Positions 1 to 10,588 of a stretch of DNA of 64,000 nucleotides are shown piece by piece. The first letter of the stretch is position 1; each line of letters begins with the position of its first letter. Made by a program: the position numbers and the translations under genes. The notes beneath the pieces were generated by a model. The model saw only the letters and a list, made by a program, of their open reading frames with translations, did not search any database and was not told the origin of the DNA. Source of the stretch: VXYL01 sp965243175 (lineage in GTDB: Bacteria > Pseudomonadota > Gammaproteobacteria > Pseudomonadales > Azotimanducaceae); contig OZ251532.1 of NCBI GenBank assembly GCA_965243175.1, forward strand, positions 4,030,001 to 4,094,000. Direction: 5' to 3'.

Positions 1-332
1 GAAGCGGGCGGCGATTTGGACCGTCACCGGCCCGGCGACCTGCCTGGTCTCCCCTCGCGCTCCCCGGCTGAGGGCTCCATGCGAGGGGCAAGCCTCCCAC
101 GCTCCCCGGCTGAGGGTTGCGCGTTCATCCGTGTAGGTCACGATGACCTGCCGCAGCGTCCTCAAACCGAGCCGCCTTACCACGTTCTCCGGCAACATGA
201 GCATGAACGAACGGGTGTCCACTACGCCGTCCACCGTCGTTTGGCGCACCGTGGACTCGTCGCGCAGTCCTTGGGCGACGACTTCGCGGTCGACAGTGTT
301 TCCAGTTCCATCGAAGCGATGATCTCGCCCAC
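1..332 (-). pseudogene. Retropepsin-like (clan AA) aspartic protease, decayed and cut by window edge
   Basis: The minus strand reads from a GTG at 332, preceded by GGAG, as VGEIIASMELE. It then needs a one-base frame change near 305-310 to continue as NTVDREVVAQGL and VVDTRSFMLMLPENVVRRLGL. This matches small bacterial clan AA aspartic proteases, whose active site is normally VDTGA. Here the DTG is DTR, so the catalytic loop is altered. After the segment VIVTYTDER an extra stretch of about 24 residues lies in frame, encoded by the palindromic element at 51-116. The family sequence then resumes (RQVAGPVTVQIAARF) and runs off the left edge. Frameshift, active-site change and insertion together argue for a pseudogene. 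Family assignment is by recalled consensus and is moderately sure. Confidence 0.55.
51..116. repeat. Palindromic GC-rich element, copy 1 (two partial units)
   Basis: Two head-to-tail units share the core CCCCGGCTGAGGG (around 62-74 and 104-116) and a GCGAGGGGC/GCCCCTCGC-type palindrome, degraded in this copy. On the minus strand it is read in frame within the aspartic protease remnant and adds a Ser-Arg-Gly-Ala-rich insert. The same element recurs at 1232-1280 inside the Rpn gene. Confidence 0.7.
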
Positions 333-565
333 TCTCCTGCTCTCCTTCGCCCATCGGGCTGCGGAGTGGGAGTCTGCCACATTGCAAGCATGGATGCCCA
401 TTGAGCCGAGGCAGGCGAGCTGGCGGGCTGAAGGCCGCGACTTCGCCGCTCGCAGCGCAGGCGGGCGACAAAATGCCGAATCGATGCGACCGTTCGCGGA
501 TCCTGCGCCGTCTTGGGGCGCTGCTACCCCAACCACCCCCACTACCCCTTAGCGCCGAACCACGC

Positions 566-1604
566 CTAGGCGTCGGAGGTCACATGGTTGACCTGGCGGA
601 GGAGCTCGTCCGCCGTTTCGCAGCGCACCACGGCTTTGCCGATTGCGTCCAGCCGCTGCGGGTCGTCCTCGCGTTGCAGCGAGGCGAACAGGCGCTCCGC
701 CGTGGAGGTGCCGAAGCGCACCTCGGCCTGACTCCGCAGCTGCTCCCGCCTGCCCTGCACGATGCCTTCGCGCTTCCACTGTTTCGGCCATTCGGCCACG
801 CGTTCTTCCAGCGTCATTTTCCTCAAGCCCTCCAAAGTCAGTCCCGGTGGCGGCGGCCCCGGATCGTCCACGCCCTCCATGCGCTTGATCACCGCAAACA
901 GCCAGTCTCTGATGGCGCACCACAGCTCTTCTTGCTCCGGGCTGCCGAGCGCCGCTGCGAAGTGCTCTATCACCTCATCCAGGTCGTCCGGCGTGCGGAT
1001 CTGTTCCAGCCGCGCCACTCCGGTCGTCAACTCGCCCGCATAGTCCGCCTTGGCGTGGCGCAGGTCAAGCGGCAGGTAGCGCTGCGACGGCTGGAAGGCG
1101 TCCAGCACCGTGTCGGTCGGGCCGGTCGAGACGATCAGGTCGCGCACGTTGTCCGCCGCGGTCCAGCGGGTCTCGCCGTTGTAGAGGACCACCGGCAGCA
1201 CCAGCGGCAGCTGGCCGGGTTGTCTTTTCATGCGAGGGGCAAGCCCCTCGCGCACCCCGGCTGAGGGCTCCCTTCGCTCGGAGCAGTTCGCGGTAGAGCA
1301 TCACGGTGTACTCGTTCACCCGAAGGGCCATCGTCGCGTCGTTGCTCGACTGGAATTCCAACAGCACCAGCACGTAGGCCCAGGCGCTGTCGGGGTCGCC
1401 TGCGCGGACGCGCCATACGGTGTCGCCGTGGCGCTGCTGGAAATGCTCGCCGACGTAGTCGGCCGGCACCTTCTCAAGGGTGCGCAGGTCCAGCGCTTCG
1501 AGCGTGGCCTTGGGGACGACGCTGCGGAGCAGGTCGGCGACCATCTCCACGAAGGCGTAGATGCGCTTGTAGACGGGGTCGCTGGTGGGGGTGTTCTTTT
1601 TCAT
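566..1604 (-). pseudogene. Rpn/transposase_31-family PD-(D/E)XK nuclease, split by palindromic insertion
   Basis: The N-terminal half starts at ATG 1604 (MKKNTPTSDPVYKRIYAF) and contains LVLLEFQSSNDATMALRVNEY, the conserved region of the Rpn (recombination-promoting nuclease, YhgA-like) family. It reads up to RELLRAKGALSRGARG in one frame. The continuation (RQPGQLPLVLPVVLYNGE and a charged C-terminus ending near 566) lies in another frame. The break coincides with a palindromic element at 1232-1280 whose length shifts the frame. Family members are normally about 300 residues in a single frame, so this copy is most simply a pseudogene made by the insertion. Expression of two fragments or programmed frameshifting is possible but has no support. 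No operon partner is visible. Confidence 0.7.
1232..1280. repeat. Palindromic GC-rich element, copy 2, inside Rpn gene
   Basis: A perfect hairpin, GCGAGGGGC-AA-GCCCCTCGC (1232-1251), is followed by the shared core CCCCGGCTGAGGGCTCC. It sits at the exact point where the Rpn reading frame breaks. It is the same element as at 51-116, so at least two insertions into coding sequence occurred within about 1.2 kb. Confidence 0.75.
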
Positions 1605-1897
1605 GCGGCTAACGTAGCCGCTCTCGGGAGGCGGGCCTGCACGAGATCGCCCAGTGGACATGTAGGAGATCCGTGCTTTTTCATGCCCGCCATCGCCTAC
1701 GCCCGCTGTAGGACATTCGCCCGGCGATCGTGCGGGGTCGGCAGCCGAGTACCCTTGCGGCTGGGAGCGAGTGGGGCCTAGCGATTCCTGTACGGCGTCA
1801 CTTCCAGCAGGACAAGCGCCACCACGGGATGCCTACGTTCGTCGCTGGGAGAGCGGCCCGGCGCCAACGCCGTCCTCGCGTTGCGATAGATCGATTG

Positions 1898-2998
1898 TCA
1901 GGCTACGCCCAAGGCAGCGAGCCAGCCCTTCGGGTCGCGCTTGCGGGAGGCGATGTCGCGGGGCGAGCGTCCTTGGCGGTCCGCTCGATTGGGGTCGGCA
2001 CCGGCGGCACGGAGCGTTCGGACCACGGCATGGAGCTTGGTCTTGTCCTTGACGGTCGAGCGCAGGGCGAAGGCGAGCGGCGTTGCGCCGTCGCGGTCCT
2101 CGGCGTCCACTTCGGCGCGGCGGTCGATGAGCAGGGCCACGATGTCCGCGAAGCCGGCCTTGGCGGCGCAGTGCAGGGCTGATTCGCCCTTGTGGTTGCG
2201 CACGTCCACGTTCGCTCCGTCGTCGAGCAGTTGGCGCACCCGGGCGATGTTGCCGCCACGGTCGCCACGGCACTGGAAGACGATGGGCGGCCAACCGCCT
2301 TCGGCGTGGTCTGGATCGATGGCTACGCCGTGGATTCTCAGCAAATCGGCGATGCGGGGATTGGCGATCCCGGAGCGTGGCGGCTCGGCGAGCGCGGCGT
2401 CGAGACCAGCGGCGAGCAGCGTCTCCAGAAGGTCCGCGCGATCGCGCCAGATGCAGAAGCGGACGAGCCAGTCGCTGTAGGGCTGCGGGTTCGCGCCGTG
2501 CTCCAGCAGCAGCTTCACCAGCGCGGCGTGACCGGCGCTTACGGCGTAGTGCAGTCCGGTGCAACGGACGTTGGGGTCGTGCTGGGGTTTCTCTTCGTTC
2601 GCGAGCTGCGGATCGTCGCGCAAGCGTTGGCGAACGGCGGCTACATCGCCGAGGAAGACGTCGCTGTGGAAATCCAGCCGGGCGCCGCGTTCGAGGAGCA
2701 GCACCGCCACGTCCTGCCGCTTCTTGAAGCGGGCGGCGCAGTAGGGCGAGACTTCCACCAGCAAGGGCGTGAAGTGGCAGCCGCAGGCGTCTATGTCCGC
2801 GCCTTCATCCAGCAGGAAGCGCACGGTCGCCAGGCGGCCGCGATAGGCCGCCTCCCAGAGCATCGTCCGCCCGTGGGAACCGACACGGCGTATCCAGTCG
2901 GGCTGTTCGCGCAGGACGGCGCGAATCGCGCTCAAGTCGCCGCGCCCGGCCGCGGCGACGCCGATCTTCAGGAAGTCGCTGGCCTTGCCGGTGAGCAC
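1898..2998 (-). CDS. Ankyrin-repeat protein
   Basis: Predicted protein of 366 residues from a GTG start at 2998. Repeated ankyrin units are visible, for example GRTMLWEAAYRGRLATVRFLL, TGLHYAVSAGHAALVKLLLEHGA, SALHCAAKAGFADIVALLI and a final degenerate TPLAF...LRAAGADPNRAD unit. No signal peptide, membrane segment or catalytic domain is seen, so the likely role is protein-protein contact in the cytoplasm; the partner is unknown. It lies 46 bases downstream of hppA on the same strand and may be read through from it. The start is uncertain because the N-terminus is not conserved. The repeat call itself is firm. Confidence 0.85.
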   Translation of the reverse strand: MLTGKASDFLKIGVAAAGRGDLSAIRAVLREQPDWIRRVGSHGRTMLWEAAYRGRLATVRFLLDEGADIDACGCHFTPLLVEVSPYCAARFKKRQDVAVLLLERGARLDFHSDVFLGDVAAVRQRLRDDPQLANEEKPQHDPNVRCTGLHYAVSAGHAALVKLLLEHGANPQPYSDWLVRFCIWRDRADLLETLLAAGLDAALAEPPRSGIANPRIADLLRIHGVAIDPDHAEGGWPPIVFQCRGDRGGNIARVRQLLDDGANVDVRNHKGESALHCAAKAGFADIVALLIDRRAEVDAEDRDGATPLAFALRSTVKDKTKLHAVVRTLRAAGADPNRADRQGRSPRDIASRKRDPKGWLAALGVA

Positions 2999-3044
2999 AG
3001 GGCCGGCGGAGCCTCAGGCCAGAGACGCGCGCGCGGCCCTTGCG

Positions 3045-5096
<2,052 letters not shown>

Positions 5097-5330
5097 CAAA
5101 GCGCGGTTTCCTCTTGTCGATGCGACAGCAAGCTGCCGGACGATGGTGGCGAAGCCACCGATGCTCCCGCGTAAAGCGCCCCCTGCGCGACGCTTTGGCG
5201 AGCGAGCGCACTCTACCCTAGACACCCCTTTGGCGACAACGCGATGAACTGCTTCGAGGTCGGCTGGGATTCAGAAGGCGCACCAACTGGTTTGTACTGG
5301 CAGAGGCGCGTTTCTTCTCTGGCTGGCGGC

Positions 5331-5371
5331 TTGCCCCGCGGCCAGTGGCGGTGCTATAACGCGCCGCGTTA
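5331..5371 (+). promoter_or_regulatory. higBA promoter with palindromic operator
   Basis: A -35-like TTGCCC (5331-5336), an 18-base spacer and a -10 TATAAC (5355-5360). A perfect palindrome TAACGCG-C-CGCGTTA (5357-5371) overlaps the -10, 16 bases before the higB ATG. Autorepression by the HigA antitoxin binding such a palindrome is the usual arrangement; binding here is inferred. Confidence 0.55.
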
Positions 5372-5387
5372 CGGCAGTGGCGGTCCC

Positions 5388-5669
5388 ATGATCGATGACT
5401 TTCTGGATGCCGAGGCCGAACGCATCTGGCGTGGCGAGGTGTCCCGCCGGCTGCCAAGCGACATTCAACGCACCGTGCGTCGGAAGCTGAGGATGCTGAA
5501 CAACGCCCAAACACTTGCGGATCTGCGGATGCCGCCCGCCAACCGCCTTGAAGCACTGAAGGGGGATCGGCGCGGTCAGTACAGCATTCGTGTGAACGAC
5601 CAATGGCGCGTCTGTTTCACTTGGTCTCCGGGCCATGCTTCGCGTGTGGAGATCGTCGACTACCATTAG
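5388..5669 (+). CDS. higB: HigB/RelE-family ribosome-dependent mRNA interferase toxin
   Basis: A 93-residue protein starting at ATG 5388 (MIDDFLDAEAERIWRGE). An upstream in-frame start at 5244 would add 48 unrelated residues and run through the promoter. The sequence is typical of the HigB branch of the RelE superfamily: LPSDIQRTVRRKLRMLNNA, then LRMPPANRLEALKGDRRGQYSIRVNDQWRVCF, ending EIVDYH. HigB toxins cleave mRNA at the ribosome. The toxin-first order followed 22 bases later by an Xre-type antitoxin is the hallmark of higBA. The catalytic surface is judged by overall similarity only. Likely autoregulated through the palindrome at 5357-5371. Confidence 0.92.
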   Translation: MIDDFLDAEAERIWRGEVSRRLPSDIQRTVRRKLRMLNNAQTLADLRMPPANRLEALKGDRRGQYSIRVNDQWRVCFTWSPGHASRVEIVDYH

Positions 5670-5691
5670 CGCGTCTTTCGAGGGTGGCCCG

Positions 5692-5985
5692 ATGGCAAGA
5701 CTTCCGAACATACACCCCGGCGAGGTTCTTCGGGAGGAGTTCCTGGTTCCGCTAAGGCTGAGCCAGAATCGCGTAGCGCGCGACATCAACGTGCCGCCCC
5801 GCCGCATCAACGAGATCGTGCTTGAAAGGCGCGCCGTATCAGCAGACACGGCGCTCCGCCTCGCCCGCTACTTCGGCACGTCGGAACGCTTCTGGCTGGG
5901 ATTGCAGGCGGACTACGACCTGGAGGAGGCCCGGCACTCGTTGGGCGATCGCTTGGAAAAGGAAGTGCGGCGCCACGCCGCCTGA
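5692..5985 (+). CDS. higA: HigA-family antitoxin (Xre helix-turn-helix)
   Basis: 97 residues from ATG 5692 (MARLPNIHPGEVLREEF). The protein has the characteristic HigA N-terminus IHPGEVLREEFL. A helix-turn-helix follows (LSQNRVARDINVPPRRINEIV), then ADTALRLARYFGTSERFWLGLQ. It should bind and neutralise HigB and repress the operon. The start is chosen over an upstream in-frame ATG at 5635 because that one lies inside higB and adds non-conserved residues. The gene begins 22 bases after higB, consistent with co-transcription. Confidence 0.93.
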   Translation: MARLPNIHPGEVLREEFLVPLRLSQNRVARDINVPPRRINEIVLERRAVSADTALRLARYFGTSERFWLGLQADYDLEEARHSLGDRLEKEVRRHAA

Positions 5986-6108
5986 CCGCTGAAGAGGCGG
6001 CGGGCGACCATTTGGCCCTCGGACGATTCGCACACCCACGGCATCTGCGCGATGGCGTCCAAGCGGCGCATTTCGTAAGCTCGCGCTTTTGCTCGGTCGG
6101 GAGATTCC

Positions 6109-7335
6109 ATGAACCACGCGATTGCGCCGCTCGCCTTGGCGGGCTTGCTGGTCATTTCCGGTTGCGGGCAGGAAGCGGCGGCGCCGAGCGGGGAGCCGGC
6201 GGAGGCGGACGACGGGGCGGCGGCTGTGGTAACGGACGGCGTGACCGATAGCGAGGTCGTGTTCGGCACGCATTCGGACCTCACCGGGCCCATCGCGGTC
6301 TGGGGCGTGGGCATCGTCAATGGCTTGCGGATGCGCTTCGACGAAGCGAATGCGGCTGGCGGGGTGCATGGGCGGCAGATTCGGCTGATCGTCGAGGATT
6401 CGCAGTACCAGATTCCGAAGGCCATCGCCGCCGCCAACAAGCTCGTCAACCGCGACAAGGTCTTCGCCATGCTCTCCTCGGTCGGCACGCAGACCAACGT
6501 GGCGGTGATGGAGCAGCCCTACGCCAAGGACGTGCCGAATCTCTTTCCGGCGACCGGGGCGCGGGCGATGGTGATGCCGTTCAAGAAGCACGTGCTCAGC
6601 CAGATGGGGCTCTACTACGAGGAGATTCGCGCTGGCGTGCGCTATTTCGTCGAAGAGAAGGGCAGGACGACCCCTTGCGCGATCTACCACGACACCGAGT
6701 ACGGGCACGAAATCAAGGAGGCGGTGGAGGACCAGACGGTGGCGATGGGCTTGGAGATCGCCGCCGTTTCGGCGCACAAGCCGACGGATACCGAGTTCAC
6801 CGCCGCGGTGCTGCGCTTGAAGAACGCCGGCTGCGACCTGGTGATGGTGGGCCTCGTCCACCGCGACACGATTCTCGTGCTGGAGACGGCGCGGAAGATG
6901 GGCTGGGAGGACGTGGCGTGGGTCGGCAACGAAGCCGCCTACAGCCAAGTGATCGCCGAGCAGAAGAGCGGCGCTGGCGAGGGCTACTACGCCTTCGTGC
7001 CTATCGCGCTGGTCTACGAGGACGACGAGAGTCTGGCGCCGGAAGTGCGCGCCTGGCTGGCGCGCTATCGGGAGCGCTTCGGCGAGGCGCCGGACCTGCC
7101 GCCGATGCTCGGCTACCGGGCCGCCGACCTGGCGCTGCGCGGCCTCGAGATCGCCGGCCGCGACTTGACGCGGGAGAAGATGATCGCGGCGTTGGAATCG
7201 CTCTCCAACTACGTCGATCCGTTCGGCAACACGCTGAGCTTCGGCCCGAACGACCACAAGGGCGTCGATCACTCGACGCTCTCGCAAGTGCGCGACGGAC
7301 GCTGGGTGACCCTCGACACCGCCATCTCCTTCTAG
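6109..7335 (+). CDS. Liv-type periplasmic binding lipoprotein (peripla_BP_6 family)
   Basis: A 408-residue exported lipoprotein. The signal peptide ends in the lipobox LVISGC, so Cys is lipidated and the protein is anchored in the periplasm. The mature part starts with a low-complexity Ala/Glu/Gly linker and then DSEVVFGTHSDLTGPIAVWG, typical of branched-chain amino acid/amide receptors. The two-lobed fold is supported by VHGRQIRLIVEDSQYQ and by the late ALRGLEIAGRDLTREKMIAALE. The cognate livFGMH operon is not adjacent (30081-33685), so whether the two work together is unknown. The ligand cannot be read from the sequence. folE begins 17 bases after the stop and is probably co-transcribed. 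Confidence 0.9.
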   Translation: MNHAIAPLALAGLLVISGCGQEAAAPSGEPAEADDGAAAVVTDGVTDSEVVFGTHSDLTGPIAVWGVGIVNGLRMRFDEANAAGGVHGRQIRLIVEDSQYQIPKAIAAANKLVNRDKVFAMLSSVGTQTNVAVMEQPYAKDVPNLFPATGARAMVMPFKKHVLSQMGLYYEEIRAGVRYFVEEKGRTTPCAIYHDTEYGHEIKEAVEDQTVAMGLEIAAVSAHKPTDTEFTAAVLRLKNAGCDLVMVGLVHRDTILVLETARKMGWEDVAWVGNEAAYSQVIAEQKSGAGEGYYAFVPIALVYEDDESLAPEVRAWLARYRERFGEAPDLPPMLGYRAADLALRGLEIAGRDLTREKMIAALESLSNYVDPFGNTLSFGPNDHKGVDHSTLSQVRDGRWVTLDTAISF

Positions 7336-7352
7336 GCCGGGGCGAGGACGCA

Positions 7353-7928
<576 letters not shown>

Positions 7929-7930
7929 GC

Positions 7931-7970
7931 GCGCCCTACGGGGCGCGTACGAGTTTGCTCCGCAAACTCG
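7931..7970. repeat. Two-hairpin intergenic repeat (REP-like), copy 1
   Basis: Hairpin GCGCCC-TACG-GGGCGC (7931-7946), then hairpin CGAGTTTGC-TCC-GCAAACTCG (7950-7970). It lies directly after the folE stop. The same two hairpins in the opposite order occur at 32773-32814 directly after the livH stop, which suggests a dispersed gene-end element with possible terminator or mRNA-stability function. Confidence 0.6.
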
Positions 7971-8044
7971 GTGCATGGGAGCGAACTCGGCTCAAGCGCG
8001 AAGGGGCGTCGCCACTCTAGGCACCCAGGCGGCTTTGCGAGGAG

Positions 8045-8647
8045 TCAGTCCACCAAGCCAGTGCCGCCGTCGTCCAGAGTCGCCGGCCTTCGCCAGTAGG
8101 CGTACTGCGGAAACCAGTCGCCGCCGTCCATGCCGGCCATGCCGAGGAACGGCCACAGGGCGCAGTAGAGGTCGCCTGGGCCGAACACGCAGGTGTTCTT
8201 GCGCAGGATGGCCTCGCCGTCGCGTTCGTAGACCACCGCGCCGGGGTAGTTCTCGGCCTCGCCGAAGACGCCCTGCTCCTGGATGTAGGCGCCGCCGCCG
8301 TGGGAGGCCAAGCGGAAGCGCCAGCCGCGCGAGTTGGCGAAGCGGCGCTGGGTCTCCGGCGCGTCCTTGGACACCAGCACCACGGCCATCGCCGACTCCA
8401 GATGCGGCAGCAGACCGTTGAAGCCGTCCGCCCACAGCGTGCAGTAGCGGCACCCTTGGCCCATGTTGTGGATGGCGAGCAGCTTCTCCTGCTGGCCGAA
8501 CAGGTCGCGCAGCGTCGTGGCGCCGCTGGCGGTCTCGAAGGCGTAGTTCGGCACCGGCGTCGGCGCGTTCTCCTTGCGCAGCGCGTTGAGTTCGGAGGTG
8601 AGTTCGCCGATCTGCCGCTCGATCGCGGCGATTCTCGCGTCGGACAT
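8045..8647 (-). CDS. DUF899 family protein, thioredoxin-like fold
   Basis: 200 residues from ATG 8647 (MSDARIAAIERQIGEL); a TTG nine bases upstream is an alternative start. An N-terminal coiled segment precedes a thioredoxin-like region: TTLRDLFGQQEKLLAIHNMGQGCRYCTLW, where the CRYC pair occupies the usual redox position. It ends with LYCALWPFLGMAGMDGGDWFPQY. DUF899 proteins are thioredoxin-like and poorly characterised. The paired Cys suggests a redox role in the cytoplasm; no substrate can be named. It faces folE convergently and is divergent from the DUF3604 gene. Confidence 0.82.
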   Translation of the reverse strand: MSDARIAAIERQIGELTSELNALRKENAPTPVPNYAFETASGATTLRDLFGQQEKLLAIHNMGQGCRYCTLWADGFNGLLPHLESAMAVVLVSKDAPETQRRFANSRGWRFRLASHGGGAYIQEQGVFGEAENYPGAVVYERDGEAILRKNTCVFGPGDLYCALWPFLGMAGMDGGDWFPQYAYWRRPATLDDGGTGLVD

Positions 8648-8771
8648 GGGCGACAAGCTCCAAGGTCTGGACAGCCGACACTACCACGCCACGCTCCTTG
8701 ACGGCGTCGGCAACGACGTTGCGCGGAATCGGCTAGGATTGCGGACAGACTCGCTGATGAGGATGGGAGAG

Positions 8772-10538
8772 ATGATGGTCAAACGCTTGATCGCAGGCTT
8801 GGCGCTCGGCTGCGCTGGCACGGTTGGCGCAGCCGAGGCGAAGAACGCCTATTTCGGCGACCTGCACGTTCACACGCGGTATTCGTTCGACGCCTTTCTG
8901 TTCGGCACCGCGACCTCGCCGGACGACGCCTACCGCTACGCCAAGGGCGAGACGATTCCCCACGCCGCGGGCTTCGACCTGCGCATCGATTCGCCGCTCG
9001 ATTTCTACGCGGTCACCGACCACGCCTTCTATCTCGGCATGTTCTGGGCGTGGGCGCAGCCGGATCATCCAGACGCGGCCAATCCGGACGTGCGCAAGTG
9101 CGCGCACGCGAACACCGTGGACGAACGCGCCTATGCGTTCCGCAACTGCTTCGACACGCTCGGCGAACATGGACGACGCGAAGACTCGTTGACGGCCTGG
9201 CGCGACATCCAAGCCGCCGCCGAGCGCCACAACGATCCGGGCACCTTCACCACCTTCGTCGGCTACGAGTACACGTCCTCCAACCCGGGCAATCTGCACC
9301 GCAACGTCTTCTTCCGCGGCAGCGAGGCGCCCGTCCTGCCGTTCAGCCGCCTCGACTCCTTGAACCCGGAAGACCTGTGGGCGTGGATGGACGTGCAACG
9401 CGCCGCCGGCATGGACGCCATCGCCATCCCGCACAACCCCAACGGCTCCGACGGCGGCATGTTCGACAGCGCGACGTTCGAGGGCGAACCGCTGAGCGCC
9501 GCCTACGCGGACCTGCGCATGCGCAACGAACCGCTGGTGGAGATCACCCAGGTGAAGGGCACGTCGGACACGCACCCGTTCCTCTCGCCCGACGACGAGT
9601 GGGCGGACTTCGAGATCTTCCCCTTCCAGGTGGCCAGCTGGAGCAAGAGCCGGCCGCGCGGCAGCTACGTCCGCGAGGCGTGGATGAACGGCCTGGCGAT
9701 GGAGGCGAGCGACGGCTTCAACCCCTACCGCTTCGGCATCGTCGGCGCCAGCGACACCCACAACTCCGGCGAGCGCTTCGGCGAGGACGAGTTCGTCGGC
9801 AAGGTCGGCGTCCTCGACGGCAGCGCAGCCGACCTGCGCGGCTCGGTGCCGGTCGAGGAAGACGGCTTTCGCGAGACCTACTTCCGCTACTGGGGCGCAT
9901 CCGGCCTCGCCGGCGCATGGGCGCCGGAGAACACCCGCGAGGCCATCTTCGCCGCCTTCCGCCGCAAGGAGACGTTCGCCACCAGCGGCCCGCGCATCAA
10001 AGTGCGCTTCCTGGCCGGCTACTTCGACGACGACCTCGCCGACGCCCCGGACCTGCTGACCCGCGCCGCCGCCCAAGGCGTGGTTCAAGGCGGCGACCTG
10101 GCGCTCGAAGGCGACGCCGCGCCCACCCTTCTGGCATGGGCCGTCGGCGACCCCGACGGCACGGCGCTGCAACGACTGCAAATCGTCAAGGGCTGGGAGG
10201 AAGAAGGCCGCGCACACGAGAAGGTGTTCGACGTGGCCTGTTCGGACGGCCTCGCGGTGGACGCCGAGACGCAGCGCTGCCCGGACAACGGCGCCACGGT
10301 GGACATCGAGGATTGCAGCATCAGCGCAGGTCTCGGCGCTGCGGAACTGCGCGCCCTGTGGCGCGACCCGGAGTTCGACCGCGACGCCCGCGCCTTCTAC
10401 TACGTCCGCGTCCTGGAGAATCCCACTTGCCGTTGGTCCACGTGGGACGCCATCCGCGCTGGCACGACGCCGCGCCTCGACCTGTCGACGACGATCCAGG
10501 AACGCGCCTGGTCGTCGCCGATCTGGATGGCGCCCTGA
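8772..10538 (+). CDS. DUF3604 family exported metal-dependent hydrolase-like protein
   Basis: 588 residues from ATG 8772, with GAGG nine bases upstream. An N-terminal signal peptide (MVKRLIAGLALGCAGTVGAAEA) implies export. The mature start NAYFGDLHVHTRYSFDAF has the HxH metal pair seen in PHP-type phosphoesterases, followed by YAVTDHAFYLG. Later DAIAIPHNPNGSDGGMF and GASDTHNSGERFG add further conserved His/Asp. DUF3604 proteins are widespread in marine proteobacteria and have no established substrate. Length and motif order fit the family. The gene stands alone between divergent and convergent neighbours. Confidence 0.85.
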   Translation: MMVKRLIAGLALGCAGTVGAAEAKNAYFGDLHVHTRYSFDAFLFGTATSPDDAYRYAKGETIPHAAGFDLRIDSPLDFYAVTDHAFYLGMFWAWAQPDHPDAANPDVRKCAHANTVDERAYAFRNCFDTLGEHGRREDSLTAWRDIQAAAERHNDPGTFTTFVGYEYTSSNPGNLHRNVFFRGSEAPVLPFSRLDSLNPEDLWAWMDVQRAAGMDAIAIPHNPNGSDGGMFDSATFEGEPLSAAYADLRMRNEPLVEITQVKGTSDTHPFLSPDDEWADFEIFPFQVASWSKSRPRGSYVREAWMNGLAMEASDGFNPYRFGIVGASDTHNSGERFGEDEFVGKVGVLDGSAADLRGSVPVEEDGFRETYFRYWGASGLAGAWAPENTREAIFAAFRRKETFATSGPRIKVRFLAGYFDDDLADAPDLLTRAAAQGVVQGGDLALEGDAAPTLLAWAVGDPDGTALQRLQIVKGWEEEGRAHEKVFDVACSDGLAVDAETQRCPDNGATVDIEDCSISAGLGAAELRALWRDPEFDRDARAFYYVRVLENPTCRWSTWDAIRAGTTPRLDLSTTIQERAWSSPIWMAP

Positions 10539-10588
10539 CGGTTCTTTGGATGCGGCGCACTCGCCGGAGTGCGCCGCCGCGACTTCGG

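Noticed and set aside
401..1264. 287-codon plus-strand frame across the Rpn region
   Set aside because: It is opposite to the recognisable Rpn sequence and has no conserved content.
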